DNA from: Rotaria socialis
Lineage: Eukaryota; Rotifera; Eurotatoria; Philodinida; Philodinidae
Assembly: GCA_905331475.1 (NCBI GenBank)
Contig: CAJNYU010000356.1
Span: forward strand, 1-64,000
Reading direction: 5' to 3'
Length of the DNA stretch: 64,000 bases
Shown here piece by piece: positions 50,689-62,091 of the stretch. Under the pieces are notes generated by a model. The model was given only the letters and a program-made list of their open reading frames with translations. It had not been told where the DNA came from and searched no databases. Position numbers and translations under genes: made by a program. Position 1 is the stretch's first letter, and each line of letters opens with the position of its first letter.

Positions 50689-52648
50689 GCTTCAAAATAA
50701 AAGACATGTTTTTTGCTTCTTAAAAATCAATATTATTCATTTTAGTTTTATGTTTAATAAAAATATTTTAACAAATATTTAAGGGTAAATTATTTATATG
50801 AATAATTATCATAAACAAAGCGAAAAAATAATGTAAACAATATTGTTTAACGTTGACTCTAGTTAAGGATGAATAATTGAACAGAACTTCATGGCTTGAG
50901 AGACCCGCACTAATAAATTAGGAATTCAATTTTGTGAACAAGTATAGATTTCAAGCGGTTGTAGTGATATTCGAGAGAAAATTTATGCAAATTGATACAG
51001 TTAAGCCTATTATAATATGAGTCGAAAAGAGAACTTTATCAGATACTTAACAGAAACGTTTGGTGTAAATCTCAACGATCCAAGTGACTACAAATTGTTA
51101 CAGCTGTCTAGAAGATTCGTATTACGGTCATCATAGTTCAACTCATGAATTCCTAGTAGACTTTGAATTTGCCTGTGCGTATTTATTTAAGAAGTTTTCA
51201 ATGTATTTTTCATCGAATTTTTGTTTATTGGTATTCTACCAAAATAATTCTTTCAATGTTCAATATTTCATACTATGTATTGAATTAATTATCAAAATTC
51301 AAAATTGTTTTTTTTATTAAGCTAACGTCTTGTTTAATATAATCTAATAATTTATCAATTCATCATGCACTACTATATCAATATTATTCTGCTTTTATTT
51401 TTTTTAAATCCACTGCTTTTGGCCCCTATGCCCTTGTATAGAAACTTGATATATTTATAAATTCAATGGTTGATTTTTGTTCCATCTATATCCGCCATCA
51501 TGAATCATCGTCGTTCATTGGTCGACTACTGACAGCTAGCTTTTCGTTATCATTATTTTACTTATTTTTACACTACTATATTCGGGAGAACCGGTTTGAC
51601 TATTAGTTTAACCAATAATAATATTATTGAATCTATCTTTATTAAATTTCTAGTTTTCGAAATAAAAACTATTCAATGCAGATTTTTGATAATCAATTTC
51701 AATAGCAATACATAAATAGTATCAATTCATTGAATACTTTGATTCCAATCGATCAGAATAAGAACACTATCAAAGCATTTTTGTTTTCTTAATCAAATAA
51801 CTATAATAATCAATTGTTTATTGAAGATCCATATCCTTGATGCAATTTATTGAGTGAGTCGAAATGATTTCTAAATTGATTTAATAAGAATTTTTAGCGA
51901 CAACTAACATTTCAGTTTGACTTTGATGCTTGACGAGAACAAAATGAAAATGGTTCGATAAAATCAGCTACACTGGAAGAGTATTCGATTTCTCTCATAA
52001 AAGTTTTTATAAAATTTTAATTTTTACAAAAATAAGATTCGAACCACCGTGGCAAGCTAAAATCTATCATCTTTCATGCTACGTTTAGCAGTGGATTTTA
52101 AGTAAGACAGTCCATATGTGAAGTTATTTGTACACAAAACATACATAATTTGTATTTTAAATCACTAGACTCTACTGAATAAGTTCCAACATAAATGTCG
52201 AACTTTGCTTTTTTTCTGTTATTTACTGCGATTCATTGTTATATGAACATCTATGATAAAGTTGCAAAAGATAGGCAATCTTATCGAGAGTATTTTCATT
52301 CCTGTTTAGTTCCACCGTAAAGATATAGAGTGTCTTCATTTTTTGGCTACTTTGAAACAGCAAAAGTAGTAAATCCTTTAAAACATTGCGTCTACAATTA
52401 GTTCCATGCATGATGGTGGTGGTTCATTCATTAGCCCTTGTCTTTGTTGTTTTATTTTCCACGCATTAAGTTACACTTCTATATGAATGAAATATACATA
52501 TCGGTCAATGGACATACCCTACTTCGAACCGTAGTTTTTTTCTTTTCATAAATAGTAGAAAATTTCAATCTGCCTGTAACAGTTCAAAAATTATTGTCTA
52601 GTAATGCAAGCTTTAAAATTCGATTTATAACATGCTCTTCGGTTTTAG
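50689..52648. other. Intergenic gap
   Basis: No gene supported. An AATAAA near 50756 suits the preceding gene. A minus-strand GGTTCGAATC word near 52030-52045 resembles a tRNA T-loop but has no matching arms. The rest is AT-rich sequence. Confidence 0.5.
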
Positions 52649-53137
52649 ATGGCAACAAATGCGGCAATACAACGTAAAGTTCGTGAATATGAAACATTTT
52701 TAAATGATCGCCTTCGTGCAGATTTACAACGTGCATGGTCAGAACGAGATCGTATATTTTCTGAAATCGCTGAATATGAACGTCTACGTGTCACATTAAA
52801 TACACTTGATGAATTATATAAAAATCGCAAAGAAACAGATGTTGACGAGCCATTAAATACACAAATTGATCTTGGTTGTTCATTTTTTGTTCAAGCCGAA
52901 TGCACAGTAAATAATCGAATATTTATTTCGATTGGTTTTGGTCTTTTTTGTGAATTAACATATGATGAAGGAAAAGCTTATATTGACAAAAAGTTACCTT
53001 ATTTACATGAACAAGAAGGTGAATTATCAAAGAAAATTGCACACATTAAAGCTAATATAAAATTAGTTTTAGAAGCATTAAAAGAAATACAAACCATTGA
53101 GGAGAAAAAGTCTGAAACATCGTTTTCGCCATTTTGA
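52649..53137 (+). CDS. UXT: UXT, alpha-type prefoldin-like chaperone subunit
   Basis: A single-exon gene of 162 residues, close to the length of animal UXT. The arrangement is that of an alpha-class prefoldin: an N-terminal coiled coil (KVREYETFLNDRLRADLQRA), the central beta-hairpin region with the diagnostic IDLGCSFFVQAECTVNNRIF and IGFGLFCELTYDEGKAYID, and a C-terminal coiled coil (IAHIKANIKLVLEALKEIQT). UXT is a component of the R2TP/URI prefoldin-like complex and a transcription cofactor. The ATG directly follows TTCGGTTTTAG, an acceptor-like sequence, so either a 5' UTR intron or a trans-spliced leader is likely. Confidence 0.88.
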   Translation: MATNAAIQRKVREYETFLNDRLRADLQRAWSERDRIFSEIAEYERLRVTLNTLDELYKNRKETDVDEPLNTQIDLGCSFFVQAECTVNNRIFISIGFGLFCELTYDEGKAYIDKKLPYLHEQEGELSKKIAHIKANIKLVLEALKEIQTIEEKKSETSFSPF

Positions 53138-54244
53138 TTGTTTTTCTTTTCTGTTACTATTTGTTTCTATTTTTTTACGATAAAAATAAGTAAAAAACTA
53201 AACTCTGTTGTTTCTCTTAAAAGTTATACAAATGCAGAAAGAAGTGATATGATCTCTGAGAAACAAGGTCTACCTACAATAAAAATGTGTCTCGTGTATT
53301 TTTATATATCACTTGTTCAAAGAATCAACGAGATTAGAAGGATTTAGAAAGAGATTTTTCGGCTTCGAGCAGTTAATAATAGATTTTGTCGTTAGTCTGT
53401 TCAAATTTCCCAATCGAGAACAAAGTAACTATATTATATGATATTCGAGGTAAATAGGTTGTCAAGAGGGCCATTTAATAAATAGAAAATATTGAAGTTT
53501 TTATGCAGGATACACGTAAAACTTACACGTTGTGAACATAATATCGACACTACCATTGCGATTGAATATCGAAAAATAAATTAGAGATTTTCCTGTTCAA
53601 TTCTTTTCACTATTTTGGGATTTTTCTTTTCAAGATTCCTTTCATTTTTGTCATAAATGCATACATAATACATTTTTGAAAAGTTTCATAGAATCGTACG
53701 TGTGTTGAAAAGAAAAGATTCAGATTTTAACGAACGCTCATCGAAGAAAACTAGTTTGTTTCGTTTTATTTCGTGACAAACTTTAAGAGAAATAAAATAC
53801 TCAGCAACGCATCAAGCTTTTATAACGAACACTTATTCATATGAAATAAAATAAACAACAGATTTTCTTTCATGCCGAACGTACGATAAGAACACATTCA
53901 AAATAATCAAAAAAAAAAAAATAGGCGACTGTATTGATGATAATATTCTGTCATTCAGGGTGGATTGTATTATACGTACAGCGCCTCAAATCGATAGACA
54001 CGCTACCAAAAAAAAAGTAAGATACAAAAGAAAAAAAAAATAATGCTTTAAATGTTTCCTTTTTTCTGCTGTTTGTGATAAACTGAAATCAAGTGCAGCA
54101 GAGAGGTAAAAATAAATATAAAAATCGATTTATATAGACAATATTGACAAGAATGATAAAATAGCCTTATTGGTATTAATGACAAAAGTCCAATAATCAT
54201 AAAAATTATAAATATATGTATACATATTTATCCTATAGTTTCAG
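53138..54244. other. Intergenic gap
   Basis: About 1.1 kb with no gene or repeat recognised apart from A-runs near 53910 and 54010. It separates UXT from NDUFAF7, which are transcribed in the same direction. Confidence 0.5.
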
Positions 54245-56230
54245 ATGTTTGCTATACGACAATATTCATGTATACTTTTATCACGTTCTTACTCTTCTTG
54301 TCTTATTCGTTATCAATCAACAAAAAGTACTGATCTAGCTGAGACCTCACCGCCAGATATTGAACGAAAATCAACCGTTGATTATTCACTATGGGCAACA
54401 TCAGAAACAAATCAATTGGTTAATTATTTATCAAATCGAATCAAAACTATTGGACCTATAACTGTAGCTGATTTTATGCGCGAATCATTGTTACATCCAA
54501 AATATGTATGCTATTAATTATAATACTCTTCTTCTTCTTCTTCTTCTTATTTTTTTAAAAATCTGTATCGAAATTAGTCAACAGAAAATATTCATTATTA
54601 TTATTATTAATATTGTTCTAGGGTTATAATGCAAGAAAGGAAGTCTATGGTAAAAAAGGAGATTTTATTACAACACCTGAAATTAGTCAATTATATGCTG
54701 AAGTAAACGCTTTTATATTATTAGTTTATTCTTATAATTCAATATGTTTTAGTTACTAGCTAAATGGATCATACAGGAGAATGCAACAATAGGTGGTAAT
54801 GTTTTACAATTAGTCGAAATGGGACCTGGTCGAGGTTTATTTATGAATAATATAATTAAAGTAAACATTTGTTCTATAAGAAATCATAGAAAAAAAACTA
54901 TCATATGTGAATTTTTGAAGGTATTAAGACGAGAAAAATATTCTCATTCACATACATTTTTTGCCTTGTATGAAACTAATCCACTTATGCGACGATGTCA
55001 AGCAGAAACACTACTTGGTCGATCGGTATACGAAATTTGAAGAATAATCGATCTTGTTTTTTTTCGCTTTCTAACTAGTTCAATCCGTTAATAGCAAATG
55101 ATTATCGAATCAAAGATGGTAATTATTCTCTTATATGGATTGATGAGTTTAAACAACTACTTCATAATGATACATATTTTATTGCAAATGAATTTTTCGA
55201 TACTTATCCTATACATAAATTTCAAGTAAAGCTCATTTAATTAATATATCATATTTTTTATTTTATTTTAAAATACGCTAAAGAAAACCTCACAAGGTTG
55301 GCAAGAAGTTATGATTGATTGGGATCCAATAAGAAAAACACTTCAATATGTTTTATCATTAAAACCAACGCCTATGATTAGACTTTATGAAAATGTATAG
55401 TTTATATTCTACACAAATATGCCTTTAGCTGTTTTAATTTAGTTTCTTAAAAATGTCAGAAATAGACAGCACATAGAAATCAGTCCACAACGTGCGATGA
55501 TTATGCAGTCTATGTGTACACATTTGAAGACATACGGCGGTTCAGCTTTAATTGGTGACTATGGTCATTGGGGTGACAAAGGTGATACATTTCGTGTACG
55601 TCTATTTTTATGGATTAATCTTTAGTTTTAATAAAGTTTATGTAGGCTTTTCGTAAAGATGAAATAGTTGATCCGCTTTCTGATCCTGGCAATGTTGATA
55701 TGACATCAGATGTTGATTTTGAAGAATTATCAATGCGTGGCATGCAAGTATCGAATGGTAATATTTAAATGGCGTAACCAGGATGAAGCAATTTGCTCCC
55801 TCTCAAGCCAATGGAAGCTTTGACAATTTAATTCTACTTACAGTTTCTCGTCTAGACAAAAATAAAATATGATTTCTTCTCGACTGTCAAAGTCCTGGTT
55901 ACGCTACTTATAAGAGATATTTTATTAAATGTACGTTATGGAAATTTTAGTTCAATTTTTTGGACCAGTTTCTCAAGGAAATCTTCTCTATAATTTGGGT
56001 TTGAATGATCGATTAGCGGTAAGAGTTTTTACCTTTTTCTAATAATATTTATTATAAATGAATATTTTTAGAAATTAACATATAACAAAACACCTGAAGA
56101 ACAAGAAGAAATTTTAAGTGATGTGGAAAAATTAGTTAGCCCAGAATATATGGGCGATAGATTTCTTTATATTTGTGCACAACGAACAAATAGATTAAAT
56201 GCACCTGCGGGTTTTTCTTCTCCACATTAA
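54245..56230 (+). CDS. NDUFAF7: NDUFAF7, mitochondrial arginine methyltransferase
   Basis: Ten exons close in frame to 434 residues: 54245-54505, 54622-54702, 54753-54860, 54921-55025, 55079-55225, 55284-55394, 55443-55595, 55646-55757, 55951-56018, 56072-56230. An Arg/Ser-rich mitochondrial targeting start (MFAIRQYSCILLSRSYSSCL) is followed by the Midasin/DUF185 methyltransferase fold: IGPITVADFMRESLLHPKYG, GYNARKEVYGKKGDFITTPE, the SAM-binding glycine motif LVEMGPGRG, ALYETNPLMRRCQ, FIANEFFDTYPIHKFQ, SALIGDYGHWGDKGDTFR. The family dimethylates NDUFS2 in the matrix during complex I assembly. Length matches vertebrate proteins. The eighth intron (55758-55950) is about 193 bp, against 50-115 bp for the others, because it carries a MITE. 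The ATG directly follows CTATAGTTTCAG. AATAAA lies 7 bp after the stop. Confidence 0.93.
55770..55906. mobile_element. 137-bp MITE inside an NDUFAF7 intron
   Basis: TGGCGTAACCAGGAT at 55770-55784 and the reverse complement of 55892-55906, TAGCGTAACCAGGAC, match at 13 of 15 bases. The interior has no open frame. The element accounts for most of the intron's extra length, and both splice sites of the host intron remain outside it. Target duplication is not clear, so the superfamily is open. Confidence 0.65.
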
Positions 56231-56299
56231 ATAGAAAATAAAAATTAAATGAATGAATAGGATTCTTTGTTTTTTGTTATAATAAATGTTTTCTTTCAG

Positions 56300-58485
56300 A
56301 TGCCAGGATACTTTGTTAACGACATTAATTCATGCGTAGATGAATCACTGATCGGTTATGTTCGTATGTACAGTCATTTAGAATTAGTTGGACGAGCAGT
56401 TATTACACGATCACCAATACCATCCGTAGCCGTTATTAGTGGAAATGGATCGGGCCATGAACCAGCAATGGTTTGTCGAAACGAATAAATTACTTAAGAA
56501 TCTTTTTTTAAATTTTTTTTGTTAACATTTAGGTTGGATATGTTGGTCGTGGATTATTAACTGCATGTAAGTTCATCATAGTAGACTGGATGTCAATAGT
56601 AAATATTTACGAAATTTGGAATTTCTAGGTATATCAGGTTCTATATTTGCATCACCACCATCAGCAGATATTTTCCGTCTAATTGTGGAAATGAAACGTC
56701 GTGGTGCTAAACAAGTACTTTTAATTATTCTTAATTACACAGGTGATCGACTTAATTTTGGCTTAGCCATGGAACGTGCTCGAGAATTAGCTATCGATAT
56801 TGATATGTTAGTTATTGCTGATGATGCTGCGATTAGTAATGCGGTTGGGTAGATTAATTGAAAAACATAAATGAACGCATGATTTTTAATTATATATTTT
56901 TTTTTTAGACCTCGAGGCTTAGCTGGATCTTTGTTAGTTATTAAAATCGCTGGTGAATTAGCTCAACAAGGTAAAAATATGAGTGAAATTGTTGATGTTT
57001 GTCAAAAAGTACGTGGTCATTTACGTACTATTGGTTTGTCTGCATCGGGTATTCGAGCACCAGGTCAGCAACAATCGTTTGATGTATGCTATGAAAAACA
57101 TTCTTTGAAAAATGAAGAATTCCTTTGTTTTTGTTTCCCTGAAATTAGTTAAAGGACGATGAGATGGAACTTGGTATGGGTATACACGGTGAAAGTGGTG
57201 TACAAAAATTAAAGTTATTACCAATACGACAAACGATTGATTTAGCATTACGACAACTGTTTGTTGGTCCACGTACTCTTGATCTTCACCCTGATGCAAG
57301 TGTACTTCTTTTTGTGAATAGTTTAGGTTTAGTTTTTTGTCTTTGATTTATCTCGTTATTTTATCACTTGTTTGTTTGTTAAGGTGGTTGTTCAAATCTT
57401 GAATTAGGTATTATAGTCAAAGAGGCTATTGAAAATTTGGAACAGCAACATTTACATGTTAAACGTGTCATTTGTGGGGAAATGATGACATCATTTAATA
57501 TGAAAGGCTTTTCATTAACTATACTTAAACTAGCTACAGATATGAGTTCAACTATATTAAATTTACTTGATGCACCAACGGATGCTTTTGCTTGGCCAAA
57601 AGCAATTTCTCCAACACAATCAAGCGGTAGTATTCCAGCAGAATCAGATTCATTAGAATTTAATGAAAAATTCAGCTCACAAATTGTGATTAGGTAAAAA
57701 TATCTTTTTATGAAAATGGAAACAAACATGATGATTATCATATTTTAGTACATCTCATATATCATTGAATTCATCGACTACGGAATTAGTTAATCAAGCA
57801 CTTCAAGCCATTATTAAACGACTTCATAATGAAGTCGATGAATTGAATCGATTGGATGCTGTTTCAGGTGATGCTGATACAGGTACAGCTTTTATGCGAG
57901 CAGCTGACGCCATAGCACGTGATCTCGCTAATAACAAATTAGTTCTTCATCGACCATCATCACTTTTTCGTCGTCTTGGTCTAATTGCCGAAAGTCGAAT
58001 GGGTGGAACATGCGGAGCAAGTAAATATAAACAATTAATTAATGAAAATTTTAGTTAATGCTTACTTTTTTTTAAATATTTTAGTTTGTGGATTATTCTT
58101 TGCAGCTACTGCTAAACAATTGTCTTTATCGAATCAATCGGCAATACTAATTGATAGTTTAAGTGATGCATTTGAAGCTGGAATACAATCAGTTGAAGCT
58201 TATGCTCGTGTACAGCCAGGTGATAAAAGTTTATTAGATGCATTAATTCCCGCTATTGATTTTATTAAAGCGAAACGTACAAAAGCAAGTTTTACATCAC
58301 AGGATTGGAAAGAATTAGCACTTGTCACTGAACGCGCTGTTCAACAAACTAAAAATATGACAGCTAAAGTGGGTCGAGCTTCATATACAACATCAGTAGA
58401 TTCTACTGTAGTTGATCCTGGCGCTCGTGCTATTTCTATTATAATTGAAGAAGTTTGTGATACTTTTGCTAAAGCATCTATTTAA
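56300..58485 (+). CDS. TKFC: Triokinase/FMN cyclase (dihydroxyacetone kinase)
   Basis: Eight exons close in frame to 584 residues: 56300-56470, 56533-56566, 56629-56848, 56909-57083, 57155-57326, 57384-57693, 57749-58020, 58085-58485. The N-terminal DhaK half has ISGNGSGHEPAM, NYTGDRLNFGLAMERA and GMGIHGESGVQKLK, whose His is the residue that binds the substrate covalently in this family. The C-terminal DhaL (ATP-binding) half has LDAVSGDADTGTAFMRAADA, ESRMGGTCGAICGLFFAATA and QPGDKSLLDALIPAI, ending VGRASYTTSVDSTVVDPGAR. The enzyme phosphorylates dihydroxyacetone and glyceraldehyde and can cyclise FAD-derived FMN; it is cytosolic. The ATG sits directly on TTTTCTTTCAG, only about 70 bp after the NDUFAF7 stop. 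Upstream in-frame codons from 56267 are pyrimidine-tract sequence and unlikely to be translated. Confidence 0.93.
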
Positions 58486-59102
58486 TAAATATGATCGCAC
58501 ACACACACACACATTCCAAGGCGCCTACTGTTTTTTCCCCATGCTGTTTTATGTATTTCTATTAATTTAGGATTTATAGATTTTAATTATGGTATAAAAA
58601 ATTGCAAAATTAGTTTATATCTATCTCATTTCATATCTATGCTTTTAGTGATATCTTTTGTGATATTGCACTTTGATTTTTGCGTGTTATGAAATGTTTC
58701 TCATTGTATTTCGATAAATGTGTAGTGTTAGTACTTTTTCTTTTATTGGTTTATTTTCAGCAATAATTCTAAATAATAATAATAAGAAAAGATTTTTTTA
58801 ATATGGAAAATGTGCGTTTTCAAAAATAAAATGACGAAAAACATGAATCTGTTATATTCTTTTAAAGAAAGCTAAACCCTGTATTTTTGGATTTGAACAT
58901 TTATTTTGAAATTTTTCATTATTTTTATTTCTTAGATTCAAGACTAGAATAGTTAAACATGTTATAGAATTCAATCAAATGAAATTAGCAGTACCATGTA
59001 AGACTGTCCTTGAGTTATTTTCTATGGTGATTGACGTCATTCTGTGATTTTCAAATTGAAATAGAATTTTGTTACGACCGAAGTGTTCCCCGTCGATCGT
59101 AA

Positions 59103-59217
59103 AACGGAACAAACGAATAATACACGCTCCTTTCTAGTATAGTGGTAGTAGAGCTGCCCGGAAAGCAGAAGACATTGATTCGACTGCATCAGAGGGAGAT
59201 TATCCTTTTGTTCCGTT
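59103..59217. mobile_element. 115-bp inverted-repeat element enclosing the tRNA-like sequence
   Basis: AACGGAACAAACGAATAAT (59103-59121) and the reverse complement of 59199-59217, AACGGAACAAAAGGATAAT, agree at 17 of 19 bases. They bracket the degenerate tRNA-like segment with only a few bases to spare. This suggests a short non-autonomous element that has captured or evolved from a tRNA-like core. No target duplication is obvious. Confidence 0.5.
59128..59198 (+). pseudogene. Degenerate tRNA-like sequence
   Basis: TCCTTTCTAGTATAGTGG begins like an acceptor stem plus D-arm and contains an exact box A (TAGTATAGTGG). GCTGC-CCGGAAA-GCAG forms an anticodon-like arm, and GATTCGACTGC resembles a box B with about three mismatches. 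The acceptor halves TCCTTTC and GAGGGAG pair poorly, with G-U pairs and a mismatch. The loop has C at position 33 and the D-arm is one base short. It is best read as a tRNA-derived pseudogene or SINE/MITE component rather than a working tRNA. Confidence 0.5.
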
Positions 59218-61531
59218 CTGTTGTCATACTATCGCGTTGCTGTCTCGCTGATAACCGAGTTTAATGATGTGAGAGAAAAGAATACATAACACATTTTAAA
59301 ATAATAGCACGGGATTTCATCTACTATATTTCCCAAGCATGATAACTTATATTTAAAAATGATTTCTATTCGAAGAGGGAGAGAAATGATAAAAAGATGA
59401 TTATTGCGCACAGATGCGAATAGCTACATTCCGTTTTCAGAACTTGACGCAAAGACGATTAGTAAATATATCGTAGTCAATCGTTTACTTTCATGATAAC
59501 CCTATATAATTATCATAGTCTTAACAAATCGCTGAAGTCAGTTATCTTGATAGTGTCCATCATGCTAGTGAAACGTAAATGATTATTAAAACAATTCACT
59601 GACATTGAACTAGAAACGTTAAATATTCACAAAGCATTGTGTTCTTCTTCGATTTTTCAAGGTACAATAGAATCAATTGCAAGTTGTAATAGTGGAAATA
59701 TGATATGCATTTACATGTTCGAAAGACCTTGATAAAAAAAAGCATAGTTATCAATAAAGATATCATACAAAGTTTTTTCCATTTTAAATTTAATTAATAT
59801 GAACTAGAACAAATATAAAATAAGTAGGAAGCAAATTACTTGAATGAGAAAAGTTATTATCCTACATTTAATAATTCTATTGAGAATAATCTAGATTTTT
59901 GTAAGCAAAGTATTCTCAATCAAGACCTAGAACCTGAAGAAATCCATTAATTATAGTTCTCACATTCAAATGCATAATCCAGAACATCAAAAGAAACAAT
60001 TTGATCTCTCAAAAGTAAATTATTAAGCAAATAAAGAACATCTATGATTGCATTTTACTTCGTTTGAGAGCAACAGCTTTAATTTAGGTCAACGAGACAC
60101 GATTTTAGACGACCAAAAATGAAAACAGGTACAGTAATACGCAACAAGAAAGAAAATCAATTTTCTTTCTTCGTATTATAATAATATTTATCACCTTTAT
60201 TTTTCTTCGGTTATATTCACAAATCCTCATTTTATTTTTTATTAGGTCACAAAGAGACACGTGACTACTATAAGGAACTGTGTAACACAGTTAACTAGAC
60301 AGATTATACAGTTGTTTCCGACTGGTACAGATTTGTTTTTTTACCATTTAACACACTGGATTTCTGTCTGTCGAACATGAAACATAAGTTGGTTAGATTA
60401 TTTTGGAATTTAAAGATTTCGAAATGAAATGTTTACTAAATTGATGTTGCAAATACTATTTAATAAACTAAGCAAGTACAAAAAACAAAAATGTTCATAA
60501 ATTATGGTTTTCAATAATTCGAATTGATTTTATGAATTGATTCAATAAAAAAACATTTGCTTTGCTTTCTTTTTGTAATCTTACTTGTTTGATATGATTT
60601 AGTCTTGATTTTGAAAATAGTTATTTCATTGACTATTTAATTGGTTTATCATATTCTAATATTTAGTCTGAAATTCTCCAAAACAAAAACTCATTAAAAA
60701 AATATGCTTTTCAATAAAAGCAAAACTTCTTGAACTATTTTAGAGTTCATTTAAGTGTTATCAAACCTTTAAATAATCTACAAATTATGCTCATGTTCAA
60801 TGATCTAGTTTCTCACTAGATGAATATGAGAGGTTTTTGAAGAAGTTAGCTCTCTTGTATAAAACTTAATTAAAGAATATTTGCTAGTGCATCAAAAGCT
60901 TCCGTCAAGTTTTCAAGTAATCGTATCAATGGAACCTTCTGTGATGATGTTAGAGAGTACTCTAACAAGTTATTTATTTATTCTTGTACGTTTTTGTTTC
61001 GTCTTTATACGTTTTGTATTTCTTATATGTGCAATCCAACTCGAGATGCGCATACGTCAACCGTTCTTTTTCATTCTTTCTTTTCTCTCTCTCTCTCTCT
61101 CTCTCTTCATATCTCTCTATTGTGTCTTCTGTCCTTCCGTGCGCGACGACGTAAATAATGGCATCGTTTCTTCGACTAGAATGAATTGCATTTATAGAAT
61201 GATCCACCGTCATCATTATATACAAAATAGTCTAGCCGTAAAAACGAATGGATGGAAACAGGCAGAAAGTAAAAATATCGAAAACATCACCATCACTCTT
61301 ACATACACATTTTCACTCCTCAATTCGGTTCTCGATATTGGTTTTGCGACATTTTCTCTGTCTGTTCCCGTCATACAGAAAAAACAGAATACCTTTTCTT
61401 CCTTTGTTTTTCTCTCTCTCTTGTGTATGTATGTGCGTGTGTTGTACAGTATAAATGGGAAGAAAAAGAATAATAAAACGGAGATTCAGATTCAGATTAG
61501 GAATCGAAAATAGGAAATCGATTGTTGATTG

Positions 61532-61606
61532 CAGAAATGGGCAAGTCAAGTCAAAATATGACTTAACTTGACTTGAGTCGAAAAAACGCTGACTTTCCCA
61601 TCTCTG
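61532..61606. mobile_element. 75-bp hAT-type MITE with 8-bp target duplication
   Basis: The termini CAGAAATGGGCAAGTCA (61532-61548) and, reversed, CAGAGATGGGAAAGTCA (61590-61606) match at 15 of 17. A perfect 8-bp target duplication GTTGATTG flanks the element at 61524-61531 and 61607-61614. Termini beginning CAGRGATG and an 8-bp duplication are the hallmarks of the hAT superfamily. The interior is a palindrome-like run of AAGTCAAGTCA / TGACTTAACTTGACTT words with no coding capacity. Confidence 0.88.
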
Positions 61607-62091
61607 GTTGATTGGTTAAATAGAAACGTAAATTTCTATTTTGTGAATTGATTTAAGTTATAGCGGGGCCTCTGTAACAGATAATCTGAAAAGTTTTGCT
61701 ATCTTTAAATTTTTGACAAACTGGATGTATTTATATAATGCTTGGTAATGCGTACTTATCTATTGATGTAATTATACAATCCCAATATTATGCATAGCAA
61801 CACAATAGATATAATCATACGAATCAAAATCTTATAGTCATTTTATTTCAAACATATAACTTGCTTATTTGGCTGCACTATCATCGGAAAAAAAGAAAAA
61901 CATACAGAGACAAATAATAATCAATATGATCTGTTTGTCCATCTATCAAGTAGAACAACAAACAACATATATACACACAGAGACATAATTGATGGGACGG
62001 GCAACAGCAGATTTCTTTTTTAGTTTTTTTCGTTAACATCAATAAAGACTGGTTGGCAATAATAAAAACTCTGATTGTATCACATCTAATA

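Larger units (their letters stand above)
58486..62091. other. Intergenic gap with transposon relics
   Basis: No gene supported over 3.6 kb between the convergent ends of TKFC (+) and the right-edge gene (-). It contains an (AC)n run at about 58497-58513, a tRNA-like sequence within an inverted repeat (59103-59217), a (CT)n tract at about 61083-61106 and a hAT MITE (61532-61606). A 210-codon frame at 60881-61513 spans the CT tract and is Phe/Ser/Leu-rich noise. Confidence 0.55.

Noticed and set aside
52025-52090. A possible minus-strand tRNA (GGTTCGAATC T-loop word)
   Set aside because: No acceptor, D-arm or anticodon arm could be folded around it.
56267-56299. An earlier in-frame ATG for TKFC (MFFVIINVFFQ)
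   Set aside because: These codons are the pyrimidine tract and AG of a 3' splice site, and the family's conserved start region fits the ATG at 56300.
60881-61513. A 210-codon plus-strand open frame
   Set aside because: It is built on a CT-rich simple tract and T-rich DNA, is mostly Phe/Ser/Leu, and shows no domain or splice-joined neighbour.
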